Shown: piece after piece, positions 29,155-36,737 of the stretch
How positions within the stretch are numbered: position 1 is the first letter of the stretch
Layout of the letters: each line of letters begins with the position of its first letter
Assembly (NCBI RefSeq): GCF_000153345.1
Contig: NZ_CH724127.1
Coordinates: 532,187-596,186, forward strand
Reading direction: 5' to 3'
DNA: 64,000 nucleotides
Origin: Neptuniibacter caesariensis
GTDB taxonomy: Bacteria; Pseudomonadota; Gammaproteobacteria; Pseudomonadales; Balneatricaceae
The notes under the pieces: model-generated
Database searches by the model: none
What the model saw: only the letters and a program-made list of their open reading frames with translations
What the model was told of the DNA's origin: nothing
Made by a program: the position numbers and the translations under genes

Positions 29155-30201
29155 ATGAGTACTCAGCGATCTTATACATCTGATTTAGACCTGCTTAAGG
29201 GTAAGGTTGAAATGGTCCATGGAAGTGGCGGTAAAGCGATGGCGCAGTTGATCGATCAACTGTTCTTACAGGCATTCTCCAACCCCTATCTTGATCAACT
29301 GAATGATCAGGCGAGTTTCAATCTTCCACCGGGTAAAGTCGTGATGGCAACTGACAGTCATGTGATTTCACCCCTCTTTTTCCCAGGTGGAGATATTGGG
29401 GCATTGTCAGTACATGGCACGGTCAATGATGTGGCGATGTCTGGCGCGGTGCCTAAGCACCTATCGGCTGGATTTATCCTTGAAGAGGGTTTCCCTTTGG
29501 CGGATCTGAAACGTATCGTCGATTCGATGGCTGCAGCTGCCGAAGAAGCAGGCGTTTCTATTGTTACGGGTGACACCAAGGTGGTTGAACGCGGTAAAGG
29601 GGATGGCTGCTTCATCAACACCACAGGTATCGGTGTTGTTCCAGATGGCATTGAACTTGGGGGTGACAGAGTTAAGCCGGGTGACAAAATTATCGTCTCA
29701 GGAAGTCTGGGAGATCATGGAGTGGCTATCATGTCCCTGCGTGAGAATCTGACCTTTGAAACAACTATAGAGTCGGATTCACAGTCCCTGCACGACCTTG
29801 TGGCGACAATGGTGGAAGCTGTTCCGGAACTACATTGTTTGCGCGATCCTACCCGTGGCGGGATTTCTGCAACGCTCAATGAGATTGCCCAGCAGGCTGG
29901 AGCGGGCATGCAGATTTATGAAGAGGCTATTCTGGTTAAGCCTCAAGTAAAAGCCGCGTGTGAATTTCTTGGCTTAGATCCACTGTTTGTCGCAAATGAG
30001 GGCAAGCTGGTGGCGTTCTGCCCTGCGGATAAGGCGGAACATCTAGTCGAGGTGATGCGCAGCCACCCGAAGGGTGCAGAGGCCGCAATCATTGGTGAAG
30101 TCACTGAAGATTCGTTGAATTTTGTTCAGATGCAGACCGCCTTTGGCGGGAATCGTATGGTGGACTGGATCAATGGCGAACAGCTGCCGAGGATCTGCTA
30201 A
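29155..30201 (+). CDS. hypE: HypE, cyanide-ligand-forming dehydratase
   Basis: A 348-residue PurM/SelD-like ATPase that dehydrates its own C-terminal thiocarboxamide to thiocyanate for the Fe centre. The C terminus is PRIC, placing the modified cysteine at the last position as required. VHGSGGKAM near the start, TDSHVISPLFFPGGDIG and RDPTRGG are family motifs. It overlaps hypX by one base (TAATG). Confidence 0.97.
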   Translation: MSTQRSYTSDLDLLKGKVEMVHGSGGKAMAQLIDQLFLQAFSNPYLDQLNDQASFNLPPGKVVMATDSHVISPLFFPGGDIGALSVHGTVNDVAMSGAVPKHLSAGFILEEGFPLADLKRIVDSMAAAAEEAGVSIVTGDTKVVERGKGDGCFINTTGIGVVPDGIELGGDRVKPGDKIIVSGSLGDHGVAIMSLRENLTFETTIESDSQSLHDLVATMVEAVPELHCLRDPTRGGISATLNEIAQQAGAGMQIYEEAILVKPQVKAACEFLGLDPLFVANEGKLVAFCPADKAEHLVEVMRSHPKGAEAAIIGEVTEDSLNFVQMQTAFGGNRMVDWINGEQLPRIC

Positions 30202-31925
30202 TGCGTATTCTGTTTCTGACCCATAGTTTCAACAGCCTAAGCCAGCGGCTCTTTGTTGAGTTGGGAAGGGATGGCCATGATATCTCGATTGAGTTTGATA
30301 TTAATGACTCAGTCACTGAACAAGCGGTTGAACTGTATAAACCCGATATGATCCTTGCACCGTTCCTGAAACGTGCGATTCCTGAATCTGTTTGGAGCCA
30401 GTATCGTTGCATTATCGTCCATCCGGGGATTGTAGGAGATCGAGGTCCCTCTTCGGTTGATTGGGCAATTATGCGCAATGAACAACGTTGGGGTGTGACC
30501 TGCCTGGAGGCTAATGCTGAGATGGATGCGGGTGATATCTGGGCGTCTGTGGAATTTCCTATGCGCGCTGCTAGTAAGAGCAGTCTTTATCGTAATGAAG
30601 TGACGGATGCGGCGGTTAAAGCGGTGCGGCTTACTATTGAGCGTATGCAAACTGAGGGTTATCAACCTCAGGCCCTGGACTATGCGAATCCGGATGTGCA
30701 AGGCCAGTGGCATTGCCTGATGAAACAGAGCGACAGAGTGATCGATTGGCAGGTTGATAGCACAGAGGTTGTTTTGCGAAAAATCCGAGCGGCTGATTCT
30801 GTTCCGGGGGTAAAGGATGAGATAGCTGGTCGTGAGTATTATCTATATAACGCTTTTGCGGCAGAAGAGATGGGCGACTTAACGGGTGAGCCTGGATCAA
30901 TTGTTGCGACCCGCGACCGTGCTATCTGCTTAAAAACACGGGATGGAGCCGTATGGGTTACCCACCTGAAAGTAGTTAAGCCCGATGAGCAGGAGTTTGG
31001 TTTTAAACTGCCTGCTACACAGGTTTTAGCTGCACAGCTACAGGGGGCTCCAGAGGCTTATCGAGTACCAGAAATTCCTGCTACCGAAGATCAAGACGAG
31101 CAGGTGTGGCAGGAGATCCGCTATCGACAGGAAGGTCGGGTTGGCTATCTGCATTTTGATTTCTATAACGGGGCGATGGACACCTATCAATGCAAAAGGC
31201 TTCAGCGTGCCGTCGCTTTGGCAAAACAGCAAGAGATTTCTGTACTGGTCTTAATGGGCGGAAGGGAGTTCTGGTCAAACGGTATCCACCTAAATCAGAT
31301 TGAAGCGGCCAATAGTCCGGCAGAAGAATCGTGGCAGAACATCAACGCAATGAATGATCTTTGCCGGGAGATTATTGATTCGCCTGATCAGATAACCATG
31401 GTTGCGATGCAGGGGAATGCCGGAGCGGGTGGCGTGTTCCTGGCGTTAGCTGCTGATCGGGTCATTGCCCATGATAAGGTCGTATTAAATCCCCATTATA
31501 AGTCGATGGGGAATCTATATGGCTCAGAATACTGGACCTATCTATTACCCAAACGGGTAGGAGAGGAGCAGGCCAAAACGCTAATGCAGAACCGACTACC
31601 GGTGTCCGCGAAATCGGCCAATGCGCAAGGTTTGATCGATCAGGTTTTTGAGGGGCCCCATGAAGCATTTATTCAGCAGGTTAGGCAACTGGCTGAGGAG
31701 ATCGCGGATTCGGATATCAGTAGTGCATTACGTGATAAGCATAAGCAGAGAACCTCGGATGAGCAGGCCAAGTCTTTACAGATATACAGAGATGAAGAAC
31801 TCGCGCAGATGAAGCTTAACTTTTTTGGCTTTGATCCTAGCTATCATGTTGCCCGTTATCACTTTGTTGAGAAACTGCCCAAGGCAAGAACCCCGGTATA
31901 TCTGGCAAAGCACAGGGCACTTTAA
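30201..31925 (+). CDS. hypX: HypX/HoxX, CO-ligand-forming protein for aerobic hydrogenase maturation
   Basis: A 574-residue two-domain protein. The N-terminal half resembles formyl-THF hydrolases/transferases (HPGIVGDRGPSSVDW, typical of the formyl-transfer site). The C-terminal half is an enoyl-CoA hydratase-like domain (MQGNAGAGGVFLALAADRVIA oxyanion-hole region). HypX moves a formyl group from formyl-THF to CoA and releases CO for the active-site iron under air. It is the last gene of the operon; no obvious terminator follows directly. Confidence 0.94.
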   Translation: MRILFLTHSFNSLSQRLFVELGRDGHDISIEFDINDSVTEQAVELYKPDMILAPFLKRAIPESVWSQYRCIIVHPGIVGDRGPSSVDWAIMRNEQRWGVTCLEANAEMDAGDIWASVEFPMRAASKSSLYRNEVTDAAVKAVRLTIERMQTEGYQPQALDYANPDVQGQWHCLMKQSDRVIDWQVDSTEVVLRKIRAADSVPGVKDEIAGREYYLYNAFAAEEMGDLTGEPGSIVATRDRAICLKTRDGAVWVTHLKVVKPDEQEFGFKLPATQVLAAQLQGAPEAYRVPEIPATEDQDEQVWQEIRYRQEGRVGYLHFDFYNGAMDTYQCKRLQRAVALAKQQEISVLVLMGGREFWSNGIHLNQIEAANSPAEESWQNINAMNDLCREIIDSPDQITMVAMQGNAGAGGVFLALAADRVIAHDKVVLNPHYKSMGNLYGSEYWTYLLPKRVGEEQAKTLMQNRLPVSAKSANAQGLIDQVFEGPHEAFIQQVRQLAEEIADSDISSALRDKHKQRTSDEQAKSLQIYRDEELAQMKLNFFGFDPSYHVARYHFVEKLPKARTPVYLAKHRAL

Positions 31926-31931
31926 CAAGGT

Positions 31932-31959
31932 TTGCATTCGTTGGTCAGGTGCGTTAGAT
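31932..31959 (+). promoter_or_regulatory. candidate sigma-70 promoter for the structured leader
   Basis: TTGCAT, 16-bp spacer, TTAGAT, beginning 7 nt past the hypX stop. A start near 31966 would make a leader of about 150 nt that contains the whole structured element downstream. Confidence 0.5.
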
Positions 31960-31965
31960 TTACTG

Positions 31966-32116
31966 CTCTTACATTTAACATCAAGAGTAGGGCTGACGTC
32001 CTCACCAACCTGCCAACCTGGGCAAGGTGGTTGCTATAAAGCGATGTGGTCGATTCCGACAACGAATCAGGTAGACCCCTCTTAACGTCAGCTCTCATAA
32101 ATTATGGGAGCAACTC
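31966..32116 (+). ncRNA. candidate cis-regulatory structured RNA (riboswitch-like leader) of unknown class
   Basis: The leader folds by inspection as follows. A small CTCTT/AAGAG hairpin starts it. P1 pairs 31989-31999 with 32085-32095 (11 bp, one G-U). P1 closes a junction with P2 (32004-32014 with 32021-32031, 9 of 11 pairs) and P3 (GGTC+GATTC at 32048-32056 with GAATC at 32064-32068 and GACC at 32074-32077). A competing hairpin pairs 32091-32099 with 32103-32111 and buries the ribosome site GGGAG (32106-32110). It shares 32091-32095 with the P1 3' arm, so the two are mutually exclusive. I recognise no known riboswitch consensus. Confidence 0.6.
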
Positions 32117-32419
32117 ATGTTTGAAGCACATTCTTTTACTTCTCAGGATCTTTTTGCCGAGACGGTAGCACTGCCTGTGAAACGCATAACCCGTACCCAC
32201 GCCGAAACACTTCGTCCTCTATCGATATGGTTTGTCGAGGGTAAACGAAAGGAGCGGGGGAAAACGGTAGAGCAAGGTATTTTTGTTTATAGCGAGTATC
32301 GTGATGACAGGGGTAACAACTGCTTTAATTGCCAGTACCACCCCTATCCTGATTGCCTGCAACAAGTCGATATTGATCGCTTCATTGAAAAGGCGATCAA
32401 TCAGCCATTGGCGCTTTAA
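32117..32419 (+). CDS. uncharacterised protein behind the structured leader
   Basis: A 100-residue soluble protein that I do not recognise. It is rich in charged residues, with no signal peptide or TM segment, and contains NNCFNCQYHPYPDC, giving three cysteines and one His close together that could bind a metal. The GGGAG ribosome site lies 6 nt before the ATG and is inside the SD hairpin described above. It follows hypX by 191 nt but has its own promoter candidate. Convergent with the next gene. Confidence 0.75.
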   Translation: MFEAHSFTSQDLFAETVALPVKRITRTHAETLRPLSIWFVEGKRKERGKTVEQGIFVYSEYRDDRGNNCFNCQYHPYPDCLQQVDIDRFIEKAINQPLAL

Positions 32420-32427
32420 AAGGCTGT

Positions 32428-32811
32428 TTAAAGCAGGGTCTCTCTGTTGACCAGCGTACAGTGTGAGCAGCTTTTTTTATTGCCGCAGTTACAGCGCGTA
32501 ATAAGCTGCTCGAGCTCATGCAGCATACTTAGAACCTTCTCATTCAGTTCTGGGGCTACCGAGGTTGCCTTGCGGTATTCTTGTACAAACTCACGTATCT
32601 TGTCATAGCTGTAATTTGCACTTTGGGTAAGCAAGTTGCAGCTGGCCAGGCGAAAGCTCACCTCCCCTGTAGCGGTGAGGACCTGAGGTTGGACGGAAGG
32701 AATCCCGCTGAATTTAAAACCTTTACGGTCCAGATGATTAAGTATGGCTTGAGAGATCGGCGCACAGATCTCATTATCGGTGGCACCAACGCTGGTGATA
32801 AAGATGCTCAT
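32428..32811 (-). CDS. uncharacterised protein with Cys-rich C terminus
   Basis: A 127-residue protein of unknown family. The C-terminal part holds RCNCGNKKSCSHC, i.e. C-x-C-x5-C-x2-C, likely a zinc or iron-sulfur site. A helical middle (about residues 66-98, KIREFVQEYRKATSV...) precedes it. It ends 9 nt from the stop of the convergent 100-residue gene. The ATG at 32811 has an AGGA about 12 nt upstream, slightly far. Confidence 0.7.
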   Translation of the reverse strand: MSIFITSVGATDNEICAPISQAILNHLDRKGFKFSGIPSVQPQVLTATGEVSFRLASCNLLTQSANYSYDKIREFVQEYRKATSVAPELNEKVLSMLHELEQLITRCNCGNKKSCSHCTLVNRETLL

Positions 32812-32925
32812 AGTGCTGACATCCTGTCTTAAATGTAACTACCTTTTAACTGTAGGCTACATAGAGGGGATGCGATACTAAGAATATTACTAGTTCAGCT
32901 CTGAAAATCTGACCTATCGCAATTA

Positions 32926-34131
32926 TTATGCGGATGTCGCTGTTTTTTGGCTTTCTATGGCCCAGTTGATGGCTGTATGTAATGCTTCATTAAGGATCAT
33001 ACTATCGACAGATCCGGAGAGCTTGCCCCAGTCGTAGTGGGCAAAATGAATGACATCGCCAAGTAAAGTTCCCATAGGGCCTTCATGCTCGAGTAGAGCC
33101 GCGATCACATCATCAGACAAAGATATGTAGGTTGTGATCTCTTCCAGCGGCATTGAGAACAGGGCATCAGCACCTGACAAAATTCCCAATAGGAAGGCTT
33201 GACCAGGTTCTATCTGGTAGTGGCCGGATACCTCTTCACACATTTTAGCGCGAATTAGCAGTTCTCTACACAGTTCGTCGGGAACATCCAGAGTGCCTGA
33301 CATCGAGACAATCAGCGCCCACTTCTTGAGTTCATTAAGGCCGAGCATAATAACGGCTTCGCCGATATTGGAGATCGAACGCTGCAGGGCAAATGAAGCA
33401 GAGTTAACGATTTTTAGTAAGCGTACGGCAAGTCGTGGATCTTTAGCGATGATCTTTTCTAAACCCTCAGGTGTGGCGTCAGGGTTGCTGAGTTCGCTAA
33501 GTAACTCCATCATTGTAAGTTCGCTGCCGCTGGCTCTTTTTCCTTTGATCATCTCAGGATAAGCAAAGAAATAGCCCTGGAACAGCTCAAAACCTAATTT
33601 ACGGAAGCGGTGAAATTCAAAGATGTTTTCGACCTTTTCCGCAAGCAGGGTTAACTTATAAGGCTCAAGTTTTTCTAGTGTATTAAACAGTGCGTTACCT
33701 TTCAGTTCGAGCACATCGATTTTAATAATTTCGACGTAATCGATAATTTTCAGGTACTCATCTTTCCACACGAAGTCATCTAAAGCGATTTTAAAGCCTT
33801 GTGCGGAAAGCTCTTTGATACGTTCTGCTGTCTTGTCGGTAATGGGAACATCTTCAATGATTTCCAGAACCATATTATCTGCAGCAAAATTGGGTAAATC
33901 CTGAAAAAGTAGCTCTTCATTTACATTCATGAAGGCGGGAAGGGTGCGCATGGAGCCTTTATGCAGTATGCCGGTATAGGCGCTCAGAAGAACTTCGCAA
34001 GTAGCGGCGGTGCCGTCAAAGAGTTCACCAGGAGGACAACCATTTGGGTCCCTGTAAAGCAATTCGTAACCAACAGTGTCACAGTTGGAATTAAGAATAG
34101 GCTGGCGAGCTAAAAGAATCTGTTGGGCCAC
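32926..34131 (-). CDS. EAL-HDOD signalling protein (YuxH-like)
   Basis: A 401-residue cytoplasmic protein with an N-terminal EAL domain (about 1-200) and a C-terminal HDOD domain (about 200-390). The EAL motif is retained as GYELLYR, with FMNVNEELL, LEIIED, ALDDF and EKVEN partly preserved, so c-di-GMP binding is possible though hydrolysis is uncertain. Such proteins regulate motility, chemotaxis and surface growth. The GTG at 34131 is chosen over the upstream TTG because AGAGGA lies 6 nt before it and the paralogue at 60785 starts at the equivalent place. Confidence 0.9.
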   Translation of the reverse strand: MAQQILLARQPILNSNCDTVGYELLYRDPNGCPPGELFDGTAATCEVLLSAYTGILHKGSMRTLPAFMNVNEELLFQDLPNFAADNMVLEIIEDVPITDKTAERIKELSAQGFKIALDDFVWKDEYLKIIDYVEIIKIDVLELKGNALFNTLEKLEPYKLTLLAEKVENIFEFHRFRKLGFELFQGYFFAYPEMIKGKRASGSELTMMELLSELSNPDATPEGLEKIIAKDPRLAVRLLKIVNSASFALQRSISNIGEAVIMLGLNELKKWALIVSMSGTLDVPDELCRELLIRAKMCEEVSGHYQIEPGQAFLLGILSGADALFSMPLEEITTYISLSDDVIAALLEHEGPMGTLLGDVIHFAHYDWGKLSGSVDSMILNEALHTAINWAIESQKTATSA

Positions 34132-34211
34132 TATGAGTCCTCTAAGTACAGCTTTCAAAAAGCCTTTTAGACATCTTAGCGAAAATTATCTTGTTGACTA
34201 GCCCCTGACAT

Positions 34212-34235
34212 AAAAAAACCGGGCCAGGCCCGGTT
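34212..34235 (-). terminator. Rho-independent terminator of the phasin gene
   Basis: AACCGGGCC/GGCCCGGTT stem with a single-base loop, then a T-run in the minus direction. It lies 22 nt beyond the phasin stop codon. Confidence 0.85.
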
Positions 34236-34256
34236 TCTTTAGTCGCAACACTAATA

Positions 34257-34562
34257 TTACTTAGTGATTGCCTGTAGCTCAGACATAGCTGCATCGCGAG
34301 TTTCGTTCGCAATTGCAGTGAAAGCTTCGCCCTGGCCTTTCAGCAGTTCGAATAGAGCTTTGTTCGCTTCCATGTTGAACTTGATCAGTTCTTCAGGAGT
34401 TTTCAGCTCTTTAGCTTTTTCAGCTTCAGTCTGGAAGAAAGCAGTCAGCTCTTCACCAGATTTTTTCTGCTGCTCGATAGATTTAGTGATCGCTGCAGCC
34501 TGCAGGTTCATCAGAGACTGAACAGTTTCGAAAGATTTCTGGAAATCAACAGGGTTAGTCAT
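34257..34562 (-). CDS. phasin family protein (polyhydroxyalkanoate granule-associated)
   Basis: A 101-residue helical protein of the phasin family: FQKSFETVQSLMNLQAAAITKSIEQQKK, then KTPEELIKFNMEANKALFE. Phasins coat PHA granules and limit their size, so the organism probably stores polyhydroxyalkanoate. The ATG at 34562 has AGGAGTG upstream. It is expressed alone from a strong promoter flanked by two operators. No PHA synthase is in the window. Confidence 0.92.
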   Translation of the reverse strand: MTNPVDFQKSFETVQSLMNLQAAAITKSIEQQKKSGEELTAFFQTEAEKAKELKTPEELIKFNMEANKALFELLKGQGEAFTAIANETRDAAMSELQAITK

Positions 34563-34587
34563 GTTTAGCACTCCTAATAAATTTGTT

Positions 34588-34603
34588 TTGTTGCACTGCA
34601 CAA
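34588..34603. promoter_or_regulatory. phasin operator 1
   Basis: TTGTTGCACTGCACAA is an imperfect palindrome with TTGTGC-type half-sites, downstream of the phasin promoter and just before the ribosome site. It matches operator 2 in its core (TTGTGC...GCACAA on one strand). Resemblance to PhaR-type repressor sites is an inference. Confidence 0.55.
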
Positions 34604-34613
34604 TATGGTTGCT

Positions 34614-34641
34614 ATTCTAGGCTGTTTTTTGACCAAGTCAA
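34614..34641 (-). promoter_or_regulatory. sigma-70 promoter of the phasin gene
   Basis: On the minus strand TTGACT, 16 bp, TAGAAT: close to consensus. It lies between two similar palindromes. Confidence 0.75.
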
Positions 34642-34645
34642 TATT

Positions 34646-34666
34646 TTTTTGTGCGGTGCACAAAAA
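34646..34666. promoter_or_regulatory. phasin operator 2
   Basis: A perfect 9-bp inverted repeat, TTTTTGTGC-ggt-GCACAAAAA, just upstream of the -35 element. Together with operator 1 (centres about 60 bp apart) it brackets the promoter, an arrangement suited to looping or cooperative repression. Confidence 0.6.
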
Positions 34667-34779
34667 TAATTATTTGCAGCTAAGCTTAGTGGGTATTTAT
34701 TAAGGAATGATGTCTGGACCTATAGGCCTGCTCTTGGTCTAATTGGCTGCTCACTTTAACTGCTGGCTTAGTGGATCTT

Positions 34780-35709
34780 ATGGCAGGTATTGAAACTATC
34801 TTTTCGCTGTTTCTTCTCATTGCGTTGGGCTACCTTGGCAAGCGAACAGTCTTGTCCGGCCAGTCTTTAGTGCCGATCAATATCTTTGTGTTTTATTTTG
34901 CTGTACCTGCGTTGCTGTTTAATTCTGTATATCAGTTGCCACTGGATAGCTTTTTCAAGCCGGTTTATCTGGCGGCATTTCTGTTTGGCACAGTCCTTAC
35001 CGCATTGACGGCGGCATTAGGCTGTCGATTCTTTTTTGCGGAAAAGAACAATGAAGTGCTGACCATAAGAGCGCTGAATGGAACCTTCTCAAATTATGCC
35101 TATATGGGCATCCCGCTAGTTTATGGATTGCTGGGGGAGCCTGGATACGGAGCGCTGATCAGTATTATCTTGTTGGGCAATGTTTTTCAGATTGGCGGTG
35201 CGCAATTGCTGGTTGAGATCCATCGTCAGGAAGGCAAAGGTGTTAAACAGGTATTGCAGATACTGGACCGTTCCCTGTTAAGAAACCCAATATTTGTCGC
35301 AACTTTTTTTGGCGTTCTGGTGTCAGCTCTGGAGATAAGCCTGCCCTCGTTATTTTCAACGACACTGGATATGTTGGCACCTGCAACAGTGCCAGTAGCT
35401 TTGTTCTGCCTGGGGGCAAGCCTTGAGTTCAAAACGCTTAAGGAGAGTAAAGCCGAGTTATTCTGGCTTGTTGTTGTAAAGCTATTGATTCATCCGCTTA
35501 TTGTTCTGGCAACATTTACCGCGGCGGGTTTAGACGATCAGAACTGGTTGTTGGCAGCGATCTTCTTGGCTGCTTTACCGACCGGTGCTTTGGCGCATGT
35601 GATCGCGTTGAAATATGACATCAAGGAAAAAGAGTCTTCATTGACGGTTGTGCTTTCTACACTGATTTCTGTCGTCAGCGTGTCTTTATGGGTGGGGTTA
35701 TTACTTTAA
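34780..35709 (+). CDS. AEC (auxin efflux carrier) family permease
   Basis: A 309-residue membrane protein with about 10 TM helices. The family pattern is evident in ALGYLGKR at the start, VFYFAVPALLFNSVYQLPL, LNGTFSNYAYMGIPLVYGLLG and the C-terminal LPTGALAHVIALKYD. Bacterial AEC permeases export or import organic acids such as malate; the substrate here is unknown. The ATG at 34780 is preferred to the GTG at 34771, with AGTGGA as ribosome site. Confidence 0.9.
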   Translation: MAGIETIFSLFLLIALGYLGKRTVLSGQSLVPINIFVFYFAVPALLFNSVYQLPLDSFFKPVYLAAFLFGTVLTALTAALGCRFFFAEKNNEVLTIRALNGTFSNYAYMGIPLVYGLLGEPGYGALISIILLGNVFQIGGAQLLVEIHRQEGKGVKQVLQILDRSLLRNPIFVATFFGVLVSALEISLPSLFSTTLDMLAPATVPVALFCLGASLEFKTLKESKAELFWLVVVKLLIHPLIVLATFTAAGLDDQNWLLAAIFLAALPTGALAHVIALKYDIKEKESSLTVVLSTLISVVSVSLWVGLLL

Positions 35710-35725
35710 AGCCGAATAAAGAAAC

Positions 35726-35748
35726 AGCGGCCCAGATTCAGGGCCGCT
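35726..35748. terminator. hairpin between convergent genes
   Basis: AGCGGCCC/GGGCCGCT stem with a 7-nt loop lies between the AEC permease and hpaD stops. It has no clear T-run, so termination efficiency is uncertain. Confidence 0.5.
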
Positions 35749-35760
35749 CTGATATCATCC

Positions 35761-36612
35761 TTAGTTTACAGGAAACAGCACGTTGCACTGGCCTGTTCCA
35801 GAGCTAGGGAAATACTCCGTCATCATCTCTGCGCAACCTTCATAATTATCCCAGCCCAGCAGACCAAATAGCATCGCAGTGTCGTGCATGCCACCTTCGC
35901 CATCACAGTCCTGAGCGTATTTGGGCAGGATATCCAGAAACGCCTTGGTTTGGCCCTTCTTCCACATATCCAGCACCATAAGATCTGTCGCCTGATTTAA
36001 TGGGCGGCTGATCTTAAACAGGTAATCACTGACCACGGTATTAGGGGGGATGCGGTGTGAAAGCGAACCGCTGGCAAGGAAAGCCACTTTACGGTCTGAT
36101 TTCTTGACTGCTTCAACAATAGATTCGCCAACCGTTTTGGATTCTTCCAGTTCCGCGTCGTACATCCAGCCGGCGATTGAAACGACTTTAATATCATCTT
36201 CGACACCCATGTAGCGAAGTGGGACCAAAGTTCCATATTGTAGATCCAGCGTTTCTACTTCATGGTGGCAAAGAGTGTTCACACCATTTTTTGTTGCTGT
36301 TTCAGCGATCAGTTGCCCAAGTTCAGGGTCACCGGCGTGCTTGAACGGCATATTGTTGAGAAAGTGAGGAAACTCGGTACTCGTAAATACACCTGACATG
36401 TCTGGCTTGGCGTTGATATGGTACCCCGCATTAACGAGCCAGTGGGTATCTGAGATGATGATTGTATCGACACCGCGTTCGCGACACAGATCACCAATTT
36501 TCTTTAGGCCCTCAATGGCTGCCGCTCGACAACCATGGTTAGGTCCGGGTTGTTCTGAGATAAACATTGAAGGTACATGCGTAACTTTTGCGGCTAATAC
36601 GATTTCACCCAT
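35761..36612 (-). CDS. hpaD: 3,4-dihydroxyphenylacetate 2,3-dioxygenase (HpaD-type class III extradiol dioxygenase)
   Basis: The 283-residue length equals E. coli HpaD as I recall it, and the sequence aligns along its length: AAKVTHVPSMFISEQPGPNHGCR, VDTIIISDTHWLVNAGYHIN, FLASGSLSHR, EGGMHDTAMLFGLLGWD, YFPSSGTGQ. It should cleave homoprotocatechuate in the meta pathway of 4-hydroxyphenylacetate breakdown. No other hpa genes accompany it, so a different catechol substrate is possible. The ATG at 36612 is used because GAGAGGA lies 9 nt upstream. It is downstream of an AraC gene with likely control boxes. Confidence 0.87.
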   Translation of the reverse strand: MGEIVLAAKVTHVPSMFISEQPGPNHGCRAAAIEGLKKIGDLCRERGVDTIIISDTHWLVNAGYHINAKPDMSGVFTSTEFPHFLNNMPFKHAGDPELGQLIAETATKNGVNTLCHHEVETLDLQYGTLVPLRYMGVEDDIKVVSIAGWMYDAELEESKTVGESIVEAVKKSDRKVAFLASGSLSHRIPPNTVVSDYLFKISRPLNQATDLMVLDMWKKGQTKAFLDILPKYAQDCDGEGGMHDTAMLFGLLGWDNYEGCAEMMTEYFPSSGTGQCNVLFPVN

Positions 36613-36672
36613 CCTGATAAATCCTCTCACTTTTTATTATTCGGTCGTGACTGTTGTCAGCGATTGAGAGGC

Positions 36673-36678
36673 AGTATA
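36673..36678 (-). promoter_or_regulatory. -10 element of the hpaD promoter
   Basis: TATACT on the minus strand, about 60 nt upstream of the hpaD start. No good -35 is seen; the proximal AraC box ends about 19 nt upstream, in keeping with activator dependence. Confidence 0.5.
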
Positions 36679-36697
36679 CGAGTAGCTTAACCAAGCT

Positions 36698-36731
36698 CTT
36701 TGCCATTTAAGACAGAGCCTTTGCCATTTAA
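36698..36731 (-). promoter_or_regulatory. tandem AraC-type activator boxes upstream of hpaD
   Basis: TTAAATGGCAAAG (minus strand) occurs twice without mismatch, at 36698-36710 and 36719-36731, with a period of exactly 21 bp, two DNA turns. Such direct repeats beside the -35 position are the usual binding sites of AraC-family activators, and an AraC gene is immediately upstream. Confidence 0.7.
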
Positions 36732-36737
36732 AGCAAG

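Noticed and set aside
31966..32116. The post-hypX leader as a ZTP or TPP riboswitch
   Set aside because: It contains CCTGGGC-like bases but in the wrong order relative to any GGTCG partner for ZTP, and lacks the CTGAGA core of TPP elements.
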